Assembly (NCBI GenBank): GCA_013398955.1
Contig: VWPU01009684.1
Location: 45,150 to 109,149 of the forward strand
Direction: 5' to 3'
DNA: 64,000 bases
Source of the DNA: Callaeas wilsoni
Lineage: Eukaryota; Chordata; Aves; Passeriformes; Callaeidae
Both the position numbers and the translations under genes were made by a program. Below, piece after piece: positions 12,301-24,300 of this stretch; the first letter of the stretch is position 1, and every line of letters begins with the position of its first letter. The notes below the pieces were generated by a model. The model was not told the origin of the DNA and searched no databases. It saw nothing but the letters and a program-made list of their open reading frames with translations.

Positions 12301-15300
12301 AAGTTTTTGAATTTAATGCCTTTTTCGCATCCTTTCAGTTCCCGAAAATCCAGTGGTCTAAGTCAGTTTTATAATAAAGAAAAAATTATTATTTGTATTT
12401 CATACTCTTGCCTTTGTGTGCAATGGTTTTATATTTAACTCATTAAAAAGGTAAGGCAGCATAAGGCAGGCATAAAGGTTTTTTTGAATCTGTTACATTA
12501 CTAATAACTTCTTGAATTCTTGGCAAGGATTTTCCAGCTTGAAACAATTGCACTTTTCTGAATCCATTCCTGCTTTATGAAACTGATGTTTTAATATTGT
12601 TGGGAAATAATATTCCCTGTGGTCTCAAGGATGGTTTTGACTGAGTTATAAAATTAAATTGAAAGTTCTCTTTTTCATCTCCATGCTATGTCTTCCTACC
12701 TGTTCTGTAGTTTGCAAAAATACGTTGTGCTGTGCAGCAGCAGTGCATTAATCTGGCCATGAAAAGAGCAGTACTACATGCAGATAACTAATGCAAGCTT
12801 AGAATGGCAGGACATCAGGTTAAGCCTAAAGCAAATGGTAGTGTCTTCACAGGCTAGTACGTTTAACTACTAAGTGACCTGTGAGAGAACTGATGTAAAA
12901 AAACATACGATGTAAAAAAGTCAGTGAGTAAAGCAGCTTATATATTCCTTGCAAATGCTTTCCAAAAATATTCATGACATGTGATACAAGGTTTCATCAG
13001 TATTTCATCGGGGATTTGATATAGCTGTTAAAAGCTATGGCTGACTATGGTGGTGAAGTTTGTAGCGAAAGATGCAGGTGAAGCATATACTTTTTCTGGG
13101 AATGATACCTTAACAGCCAGTCCTGCATCTTGTGCAGGACTAGCTGTGGCTCTAGTACAGTTTGAATGTCAGAAAGCACTGTATCTATGAGGTGGGTCAT
13201 TTAATAGGTGTTGGTGTGATTAAAAGCATTTTTCTGTATTAGACAGTGCCAGAAGAGATTGAGGTTTTATTCTTGCAAAAAATGGAGTGATCTGGTTATC
13301 ATCCATTTATGGGAGGGAAGGGCACTACCTCTCCTACCTAATAATTGATAATGCCGTACCCTGCAAACCCTTATAGAGAGCTGGATAAAGTAAATAACCC
13401 TTTCTGAAAAGGGTTCTTTTCTTGATTTTTTTATTTCAAAGTAGCATACAGGAGTCCAGTATGAACACTTTCTGATGTTGTGAATTCTTAAAAAATCTTT
13501 TTTTAAAAAAATCAGTTGTTATTACAGGAGATAATCTCTATTTGTAACATATCAGATGAGATGTGTATTTTGGGAAATAAATAATTTTAATAAAATAAAT
13601 ATTATATCATTTAAACTTAACCTCTTAATGCCTTGAATGTGAAGTGGTTGGATAGGATAGCTACCCAGAATTGAAAGTAATATAAAAAAATCTTGCTCCT
13701 CCCCTGTTTTTCAGAGTGATTGAACAGCTTGGTGGTAAGCAGCTGGTCATGAACCACATGCATCACGAAGACCAACAAGTCCGTTATAATGCACTACTGG
13801 CTGTGCAGAAGCTGATGGTTCACAATTGGTATGTGAAGATTATTTAACATACTACTAACTGTGAGAAATCTTTGTTGTGGAGAGAGGATTCAAGACAGTA
13901 GATTTCTTTTAGGGGAGAAATAACATTTTTATGTGGTAAGACAGCAGTTTTTAAACAACAGATCAATATAATGCTTATGGTAAGAACTTAGTTTTTCTGT
14001 GTATTTTTGAAGCAGCTGAAGTGACTAGCTTTACCTTACATGGTTGAATGTCACACAAGTAATTCACTTGAGCAATGTATTTTAGATTAGATTGGATATT
14101 AGGGAAAGGTTATTCACCCAGAAGATGGTTGGGCACTGGAACGGGCTCCTTCAGGAAGTGGTCGCAGCACCAGCCTGACAGAGTTCAAGAAGTGTTTGGA
14201 CAATACTCTCAGGCACATTTTGTGACTCGTGGGCTGGCACTGTGTAGGGCCAGGAGCTGGACTCTATGATTCTCGTTGTTCCTTTCCAGCTCAGGATATT
14301 CTGCAAAGATTCTGTGAATTTATTTGAACTGCCTGTGGAATAGCAGAAGTTTATGGGCTGATTGGTTAGATGAAGTTGCAAGTCACATGCTGGTACCTCT
14401 TTCATCAATCACTGAGAACAGGATATGAAGTGAGGTGTTTCTTTCATGGTTTGTTGGGTAGTTCTCCAATAACTCTGAGGTCTTGGCAAGTTCTGCCACA
14501 GAACTTGCTGATGGTTGATGCTACCTTTCCAGCAGAACACAGGACCTTTATAGGGAAGCATTGAAGGGCTGTAGGTCTGAAAAACTTCAGCGTTCATGGA
14601 GCAACTTTGTATAAGTTGCCAAACTAATTAGGTATGCTAAGCATAAAGCATAGAGAGTTAAAAATACTAATTGGGAGTTTTAAATCTGATTATTAATTAT
14701 GAGTGCACCAGAGCTCGTATTTTCAATTTGACATTGCCTTAAAGGAAGATAAAATACAGCAGTACATCTGAGTATATTGGAACATAAGTGTTGGGATACA
14801 AAAAACTAATTTAATTTTGAGTTTAAACAAGCTTTTATTTCTGAAAAGCTTAGTTCTTGGACCTATCTATAACTTCTGTCAGTTTTCTCACCTATGACAG
14901 AATATGATCTTTTTGAAAGGCTGAGTAGGGATGGTGCTAGCAGTGTGAAAGTGGTAGGGGAATAAGGTCTACCAAGCACCTTCTGATGGGTTAAGTCACC
15001 TCCTTGCTGTGACAGGCTGGCTAAGTTGACACAAAGCTCCCACTTTCTCTATCTGCAGTGTATTATAGGTAAAACAAAGCTAAATTTCTCCCTTTCCTTC
15101 TGAAGAATGAGTTTTAATGTTCTAACTCTCATGGGTGTTATATTTATTTTATCCTACTGCCTCCCTCACATACTGTGGAAACTTTCTTTAACAGAGAAAC
15201 ACATGATTAAATATTCTACTATGAAAAATCCAGCTAATACTCTCCACCTTTAAGGAGTACTTTGACAAATCGCATGGAATTTCTGAGTGTGTGGAGATGG

Positions 15301-18300
15301 AGTCTAAATGCATGGTCATGTTCAATCTAATTTTTGCTCATTATTGTATATTATACTCGACCCCGCATCTCAATTTAATACATTTCTTTTCTCACTATGT
15401 TGTTCTGATACATTTGAAACATTCCGAGTATTTACAAACCAGCTGTAACTATATAGATATTACAGCATGGAAAGTTTAGTTACTAATACTGCCTTCGTCA
15501 GTAGGGACAGGTTTTATTTCATGTATGTTCTGATGTCTTAAAAACCTGGTAGTAAGACCTTTGGACTTTCTCCAAAAAAACCTCACTGGTAGTAAAAGTT
15601 TTCCTGAATGCCAAGCCTGGCTTTTTCTCACTTTCAGTGAGAGAATACTGCTTGTAAAAATATTACATCTGATCTTCTAGATTTGTTTTGGTTTCTTAAT
15701 GGTATGAGCATTTCTGTGCCTGCTTTTCACAGTTTGTGAACCTTTAGACTTGAGACTGAGAGGGAGATGGCAAAAGTACCTAGTTTCAGATCTTCGGAGG
15801 TGTCAGTAAAAAGAATCTGTGCAAGGTAGTGCCACTTTAATATTGTCATCTCTGTAGGGAATGCTTTCTTGTTTAATTCATAGTGGAAGAAGCCTCTGGG
15901 ACACCTTGTCCTTGGCTCTTATTTGCCAAAGTAGTGTTCCCCCTGGCATGGACTTAACAGCTTAAGCTGAGGAAATGACACACTGTTTGTATGTGGGAAG
16001 CTAGGTCTGTTGTTGTGTAGATCTGGCTTTTGATGAGTGTCGGGAGCTCTTCTGTTTCGTTGCTGTCTTCTCAACACACAAGCTGAGTCCCCTGACTGCT
16101 GCACACGGTCGTTTAAGTGCCTACTTACTAAGCTTTGCATTGTCATGAGATATGTTATTGAGCAACTTCAAGGTTTTGCTTACCTTGCTCTTCAGAGCTG
16201 GGGAAACAATAAACATTTTTCCTCTTGCTTCCACTTATTCTGGAATTACAGTTATTTCACTTAAAGCAATTATGTTTTTCTCCTTGAATTTAACTGGCAC
16301 AGAACAACTTGCCATTGCTGTCTGTGACACGTGTGATAGAGGTAGTCAGGCTTTTCCTGAAGGCTTACTGAGAGAGGGATTAGAAAATAAAGCTTTGCTC
16401 TGCCACAATGATGCTTGGTGCAAGTGCTGTGCCTGGAGCCAGCAGAGTAAGGAAAACTTGGTACCTGAATTGAGGGAGTGCCGTGGGGCAGCTAAAGTAG
16501 CATTCTGCCTAAAACACAGCTCTATCAGTCGACTGTTAACTTAGAGACAATTAACTCCTAAGTAATTTGAATAGTTCATTACAGGCTGCTCAACTGGCTT
16601 TCCCGTAGGGGTTTTTAAGTCAGGGATAAATGGGAGGAAATCAGACTGTCAGGCATTCTCTTAAATGGTGAAGCTATGTTGGCAAAAGCAGTAACTGCTG
16701 TCAGCTTTTCAGATGAGATAAGTTCAAGTGAAATATTCCAGTTACATTTGCATGTTAAATGATCATCCACTTGATGAAGCGAGGAGCAAAATTATCTTTT
16801 TAGCATCACTTACTGCCTATACATGGGAATTAATCCTGAGTTTCAATCTGACTTGAATTGTGTTAGTCATGGCACCCCATGCTGATAGTAAGAACCTGGG
16901 TGGATGCACCCACCAAAGCTGCTCTATCGCTCCCCTCCATGGCTGGACAGGGGAGAGAAAATACAATGAAGGATTCCTTAGTTGAGATAAGGACCAGGAG
17001 ATATCACTCACCAAATACTGTCACAGGCAAAACAGACTCGCATTAGAGATAATTAATTGGATTTATTGCTAACAAAACCAGAGCAGGATAATGAGAATTA
17101 AATAAGACCTTAAAAACACCTTCTCTCCACCCTTCCTTCCTTCCCTAGGGACACAGAGAGATGGAATGGGGGTAATGGCCAGTTCATCACACATTGCTTT
17201 CTCCCACTGGTTAGGGAGAGGAGTGCTTCCCCTGCTCCATAATGGGGTCCCCGCAATGGGAGAGAGTTCTCCATGAACTTCTCCAACATGAGTCCATCCC
17301 ATGGGCAACAGCCCTCTCCGAGTTGCTGCAGTGTGAGTCAATCTTCTGCAAGGTGCAGTCCTTCAAGGACAGGCTGCTCCAGCATGGGTTCCTCCCCATG
17401 GGGTCACAAGTCCTACCAGGAAACGTGCTCTGGTGTGGGCTCCTCTCTCCATGGGTCTGCAGATCCCTGTCAGGACCCTACTTCGGCATAGGCTCCTCTC
17501 AGGCATTCACCTGCTCTGGCTTGAGGTTCCTGACCTGCTCCTTGATACCAGCATGAAGAGTATGAGTATGTTGGCAGGTGCTAAACAGTGGGAGTTAGGA
17601 TATATCACTTAAGCATGATCAAGTGTGATGTGGAAGTGGAATTCATAAAGGGCATACTGAATGAAGCAACAAATTGGACAAGCTTTGAATGTGCAGCAGG
17701 TTCATATATGGTTTTCTAAATGCACAGCCCAGACAAAATTACTTGCTCTCTATCTTTTAAAACAAGGAGTTCTGCAGAGAGACAGTAAAAAATCTGAAAC
17801 TGCCTAGGATTTGCAATATGCTATATTTAGAAACTGTTATTCTATAGATAGCTTCTGTACAATGCCTGCATTTGGGAGTGAGATGTGCAGGGCGTAGGGA
17901 TAGTTAACTGGCAGCCGTGAAGTTTGCACTCGCCCCTTATCTTTTCCCCCATCCCAACACTGAGGTGTGGAATGCTTAACAGAGTAGTAGGCTTAAATCT
18001 AGGAAACAATACCTGCAGCATAATGACTTCCATTATATTTGTTTGTCCTGGTTCCTAGCCTTCATCATCGATACAATTCCCTTTCAGTAGTTAACAGAAG
18101 TTAACTAAATGAAAAGTTTGAGAAGATAGTGTGTCTGATAAAGATGAATGTTTTTTAAGAGAACAGTTCCTAGCTAGAAGGAGAAGTTAGGCAAAAATCC
18201 AGTTAATTACAGGCACACTTGATATCAGTGGAGTGTTCCATCTTTTTATTTGTACAGAAATGTGTATTCTTGTAAAACTTCATTCCATACAGGTGGTTTT

Positions 18301-21300
18301 TGTTCGGCATAAGCTCTCTGGGATTCACACTGTGCTCATATTTTCTGTCATGAGATCTGTACTCTTTGCCAAAACACTTTTTAATATTTCTAGAGCTTGT
18401 GTTAGCTTGGAAAATATCAGACATTCTGCTCAGATTGCATTTTCTTTTTTCAAAGAAATTGCTTGTTTTCATGAACTATGCTGAAAAACATGTCACCAAA
18501 GAAGTAGCTTTTTGATAATTTACTTCTGATTAGTGTTCTTTAAAAATTTGACTTCCTGATAGGAAAATTCAGTTACCCACTATTGATGTTGGTCATTCTT
18601 ACATGAAAAACTCTTTAAGTGTTGTAAGCAACAAAATTCTTTGTGGTAACTAACTATAAAACCTTTTTCAAACCACATTGCATGGTTTAGTCAAGTGGGT
18701 TTTTAAAATTCACAGAAAGGCTCTGCATAAGTGTTAGCTCTTAGTGCATATTGTAAGTGAGATATGGCTCTTGCTTTGTCTCCCTAATAGAAAGGTACAT
18801 ATTGAATTGAATTTCACAGTTTATTTTCTTTTAAAATCAAATGTAAGAAATAGCATTGTCATAAGAGCTCATTGGTTTGCTGTTTCTCATAGCTTGTATT
18901 GATGTTGTGAACTGAAGTCTAGAATAACTCTTAAAAAAATTGGACAAAACCAAGGAAACTGCTGAGGGGAAGGGAGGTTCTTGCAGTGTCTCAGTTTGAA
19001 CTCACGTTAATGCTGCGTTTCATGTCTTAAGGAGGACTTTAAACCGTGCTATGAGTAATGTTTTCAGTAATCATGAGATAATCTGTAGATTGTCTGTTAA
19101 TGTTACTGCATTCAGTTGAAGACAAGGCTCCATTTGGAAACACAAAGCACCTTTCATGCAATGTTCATAATCCTTCTGTACAACCATTCAGACTGTTTAG
19201 TTTTAATGTGCACACGAGAACGTTGAGCATCTCTTTACTTTGAATAATTAAGTGGAAACAATGTCCTAGATTTTGTTTATCTTAACAGCTGGCTTTTGTT
19301 CTGTTTGTTTGTATGAAGTGGAATCTGTTAAACTAAATATTGAGAATTGCAGAGATGTTTGCAATAGCTCTTCTCTCTTGAGATCCACAGCCACATTTAT
19401 AGGTCAAGGAGATACATGGTGGAAATCACCATGGTTCCACTGAAAAAGATAATTTATAAAAATCTTCAGTTTTATGTGTTGGAGGCCCAGACTGTTTGGC
19501 GAACGTGGCTTTGATCCTGCTGTGTACATTTGTTTCTTTGTTTTTGTTGTTGGTTTGTGATGACTTATGTTCAAAACTACTTGTGGTAGGCGTTGGTATA
19601 ATAGACACATATTTTATAATCTTTAATACCTTTCTTTAAATCAAAATATTTCATATTGAATTAATCAACTGAGTCTAAGAAGAAAATTGTGTTCAGTAAA
19701 CAAATGACAAAAAAGAACAGCAGTTCTCCAGTGGTAGCATTCCAGCTTTGGCAGTCTTCCCAGCCCAGCTCTCTAGGAAGATGTCTCTTTGTTTTTCACT
19801 TTACTACTTTCATAACAGTTCTATTTCTGTTTACTTCTGTGAAGAACATGATAATGAGGCGGATGTAATATGTATATATATTTTTTAATATATATCTAAA
19901 AGATATATAAAAATATGCAGTGGTACGACTTCAGATCCAGCAGTGAGACATGTTAATATTACATTTCAGGAACCAAATATTAACATCAGTCTAGGTATGA
20001 TTTGAGCCTGGCTGCTTTATTTTCTTTCCTGGCTTCTGTGGCTGTGGCTCTCTAGTAAGGCAAGTGCACCTGTGGTGGCCCTGTCGAGCTCCACTTGCCT
20101 TTCTCCCAGCCACCACCAGTGTTAATGGGGCACTGCAATAACCACGTTCAAGGGAGCTTATTTGTAGAAAGCAATTCACTGCAATTCACTTGAGAGTTAA
20201 ATGAACAAAAATTACTGTCTCATCAGAATACCTCGAGTGCCTCTTGAGAAAGGCAGGTGTACACAGCTGGAATGGGTTAAAGGGTGGGTGTTCCAGCTTT
20301 GTCTCCCACTGGATTAGATGGAGGCTAGACAGATGGTTGCAACCTTGTCCTGGTATTGCCCCTTCATATGTACTGCTCAGAGGTTCCAGGGATGGTTAAT
20401 TTGTGAAGTGTTACACTTACAAGGCAATGTTTTCAAGGGTTAGTTTAGCCTGCTTAGAATTGGGAATACATCAATTGTGTAATTCAAGTATCTACTTGTA
20501 AAGCCACAACAAATCAGTAAAGCTGGCCCATCTCTTTCTACAGTCTAATAACTTCAGATTACTAGACCTTTAGGAGAAATGCAACATAAAGCTGGCAAAA
20601 CTGATCAATTTGTTCAAACTATTCTATCTGCTGCCTGTCCTGTGAACTTGTTTGTTTAACTATTTGTCATATCTTTATGATTTGTCTGTAAATAGTGAAT
20701 GTTGGCGACGTCTTTTGAGTGTGTTGAGTCAAGTGGCAGGCTTTTTGCCATACCTTTATTACACTTCTTTCATAATGGGAAGGATTTCTTGAGAACTGGC
20801 TTTTCAATTTCATTTTCAAAACTATGAGACTCTAGGCTTATGTTTAGATAAAGAAAAATAAAATCAATATTTTTATTTTGCTTTTTGTCAAAGCAAGACA
20901 TTCTGTCTCTTGGGAACCTGAGTCTGCTAAACCAACCTAGAAATTGCAGATATTCAAGACTATCAAATATTTTCTGATAACTTACTTCTTTAATAACCAG
21001 GATGAAAGAGTTAAATGTTAGGAAAGAGAAAATATGAAAATTTCACCCTTCCTTTATTCTGTGCTTCATCTACTTTTCTTCCTTTGCCCATTAAAAAAGT
21101 AATTTTCAGTGTTCTTTAAAGGACAGGTAAATCTGACTGCACTGGAATTTGAAGTATAACACTGAAAGTAGTACTACTTAAATTTCAAGGCTTGTTTCTT
21201 TTAACACATGGCCTCTAGGGATCTGTTGCATGTGTCTTATAACTTTGTCTTCTGTTATAGATTGTTCATTGTTGACAATGATCTTCTAGTATGTGGTATA

Positions 21301-24300
21301 GATTAATATAAAATTTGTAGGTAGTGTCTTGTGCCAGTTTGCAATTATCTCCTTATTCCATATTCACTGAGTTTAGGGGCTTACATGTTGGATCAGTTCT
21401 GTGTGCCTTTTCCTAAATAAACTTTAAGCATTTGTTGCAATTATGACATTTAAGTATATCTCAGCTTCAGTGTCTCTCATGAGAAACAAAAACTGATTAA
21501 ATTAAACAAAATGAAGAAACAAATTAGAATAAGAATTTGAGATAAAATTAATTCATGTATTCACCTCTAAGCTTCCTTTTCTTCTTGGAAAAAGCACTTT
21601 GGAAACAGTAGAAAATGTATGTTTAAAAAGAGGCCTGAAAAAGGGGGAATTTCTAGTGTGAAAGGAATCTCACTTGGTTATTCTAATAAGAATGAGAAGA
21701 TTAATTTGCAAATGGAAGTTACTTACGCTTCACCTTCAGACTTTTGGGTGACCAGGGAAGTGAAAATGTGTGGTGTTTCAAGTCTTGTTGATCTGAGCTT
21801 TAATTGAGAAACAGAAGATTCTATAGTTAGTCTTAAAAGTGATCTACTACCATTGCATGTTTGAAGCTTTTCTGCAGTGCAGAGGTAATATGTTTTTGTT
21901 CTTGTAAATTTATACTGAATCAGTTGTTTCAATGTTCGAATGCTCTTATCTGTAAATGCAAACTCGTTTCCACTAGCTTCGTCTACTTTTAATAAGAATG
22001 GTTTTATGTTGAAGGAAGTGAGAAGGTGGCTAAACCTGACCTTTTTATAAAGGCCTTTCCGTTACGATGTGAGGAAAATGATTTAAAATATCTTGAAGTG
22101 GTCCAATTCATAGGCTTAGAGCTTGCAATTGAAAAAAAAAGTCTAATATCTCATTACTTTCCTTTGTAGTGTGCATCACAAATCTCTGAGATGCTATTTT
22201 GAATATTTTATTAAATTATTTGTTATCTTGGTGACAAGATCCATCCTTTCATCGTACATGCTCTTATGTACATGCTCTTATTCAATGTGTTGAATGCTTG
22301 CATTCTTACAGGTGACTTTAATTTTGTGATGTAAATAGTAACTGTAAAATCCCAGTTTTTCTCTTAAGATTTAACTAAGTATCAGTGCAGGATAAATGAA
22401 AGGACTTAGACACTTAATTTGTAACGGTACGAGGATGGACACTTATGTCCAACTTAAGAGTGAAGTTTGACACTTACAGTGATTCTTATCCTCCTAATGT
22501 GATGAAATACCAGTCTTTATAAAATATATTTGAATTTTCTTATTCTTTTAATATGTATTTTAGCAGAGGGAGAACAGAGTCCTACTTAACATTTTGGAAC
22601 AGGTCCAGAGGAGAGCTATGAAGGTGATTTAGAGGGATGGAACACCTGTCCTGTGAGGATAAGCTCTGAGTTGGGGTTGTTAAGCCTGGACAAGAGAAGG
22701 CTCTGGAGAGATGTTAAAGCACCTTTATGGTACCTAAAGGAGGCCTACAGGAAAGCTGGAGAGGGGCTTCTCACAAGGCCAAGGGGTGATGGCTGTAAAA
22801 TAAGACAGGGCTGATTTAGATTAGATATCTGAAAAATTACTACATGTGAGGGTGGAGGTTTCCTGAAGAAGTTGTGGATGCCCCATCCTGTGGAGTGTTC
22901 AAGGCCAGGTTGGATGGGGCTCTGAGCAATCTGGTCTAGTGGAAGGTGTCCCTGCCCATGGCAGAGGATTTGGAACCAGATGGTCTCTAAGGTCCCTTCC
23001 AACCCAAACCATTCTATAATTCCATGTTCATCTAATCTAGACCGTGCAAGAACTTGTCCTGGGTTAACCAGTGACACTCAAATGGAAGTGATAACCAAAG
23101 AGAAAATCAACTGATCTTTCTAACAGCTTGTAATGTAAGGTTTTTGCATTTCAGTGGCCCTTGGTGGTGGCTAAAGAGGTGAAGGGATAGGAACACTATG
23201 AGATTTTCATTTGGGTTTGCAGCATGACAATGTAGAGATGTAACTGCAGGTACTCCTTCTATATGACGAAATGCGACGAGAACTTTTCCTTGACCCTGGA
23301 CTTAAACGTCACACCTGCAAAAGATTTTATAGGGAAGATACTGTTCTACATACCATAGAAGTTAATGTGTCTACGAAGGCACTAAGTACCTACAAAATGT
23401 GCTACTGCTCTTCTGCCTTGGAGATTTTTGCTGACTGCACTGCACTCTGGTGGGATTTTTAGAAAGCCTTGGTCATGCATCTGAAACAGTGTAAGCTTTG
23501 CAACAGTTGTAGTGTTATGGATTATTAGCTTGATTGGTTTTACCTCCTATGAAGTAATAATGTGGGAATTTCACATTCAATATAGTTCATCTGTGCTTTA
23601 AGAATAAATGATGTTACAGGCTTGTAATACAATGAGCAGAGCCATGTATGCAAGTGTCAGTTGCTTTCAAGGTTGGATGTCAGAGAAGAAATGCTAGAGT
23701 CAGTACGTGCATGTAGGTGTGAAACAAATGAAAACAAAAAAGACAACCAAAACCATTGAGAGACCAGAAAGAGGTTTGGTGGGTGTGGAAGCTCTTCCAT
23801 AGTTGCTGGCTGTGTTTTTGGATGACTGTCAGATTTTGTTTTGGTGGTACAGTTTTGAGTCCTGCAAAACCATGAGAGAGCAGCTCATTTCCTTCTTTGC
23901 CAGCAGGAGTCTCTACTTTGAGGGTGGTAACCTGCCTGTTATAAGCAAGAGTTGTATCTATTAAGTGGAGCCCAAGCATTAAAATACTGTGATTTTACAG
24001 CAACACCTGATGAAGCTGTAAATGAGGGTGCTAAATCATAACATGTGGTTCAGCATACAAATTATGTATTATTTTCTTTGCTAGTGGTGGTTGAAGTTAA
24101 CATTTTATAGGAATTTTTGCTTTTCTGGATGCTTAATGTTAAAACTGAGAGAAGTGGTGTTGGGTGGTGCAGTTGAGGTGCTAAACTTCATTGTGCAATA
24201 GGAATTGCAATGCATAAGGAATAACTGTTCAACAGGACACTAAGCTGAAAACTAGTTTTTGAAGTGTGCAAAAAATCTGATCTTTTAATTTTTTTTCTTT

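Larger units (their letters stand above)
8926..13714 (+). other. ATP6V1H: ATP6V1H intron between exons e and f
   Basis: Donor gtagga, acceptor ttttcag. It holds a 24-bp tandem duplication (9061-9108) and an antisense ERV LTR (9717-10227). I see nothing recognisable in the remaining AT-rich sequence. Confidence 0.88.

Noticed and set aside
16152..16544. 130-codon + strand open frame in the last ATP6V1H intron
   Set aside because: No recognisable family, no conserved splice context, and it lies inside an intron. Most likely chance.
17242..17556. 104-codon + strand open frame
   Set aside because: Lies in the antisense ERV LTR fragment, whose repetitive CTGCTCC phrases give long frames without coding meaning.
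22745..23077. 110-codon minus-strand open frame
   Set aside because: It is the reverse strand of the CR1 fragment at 22565-23025.
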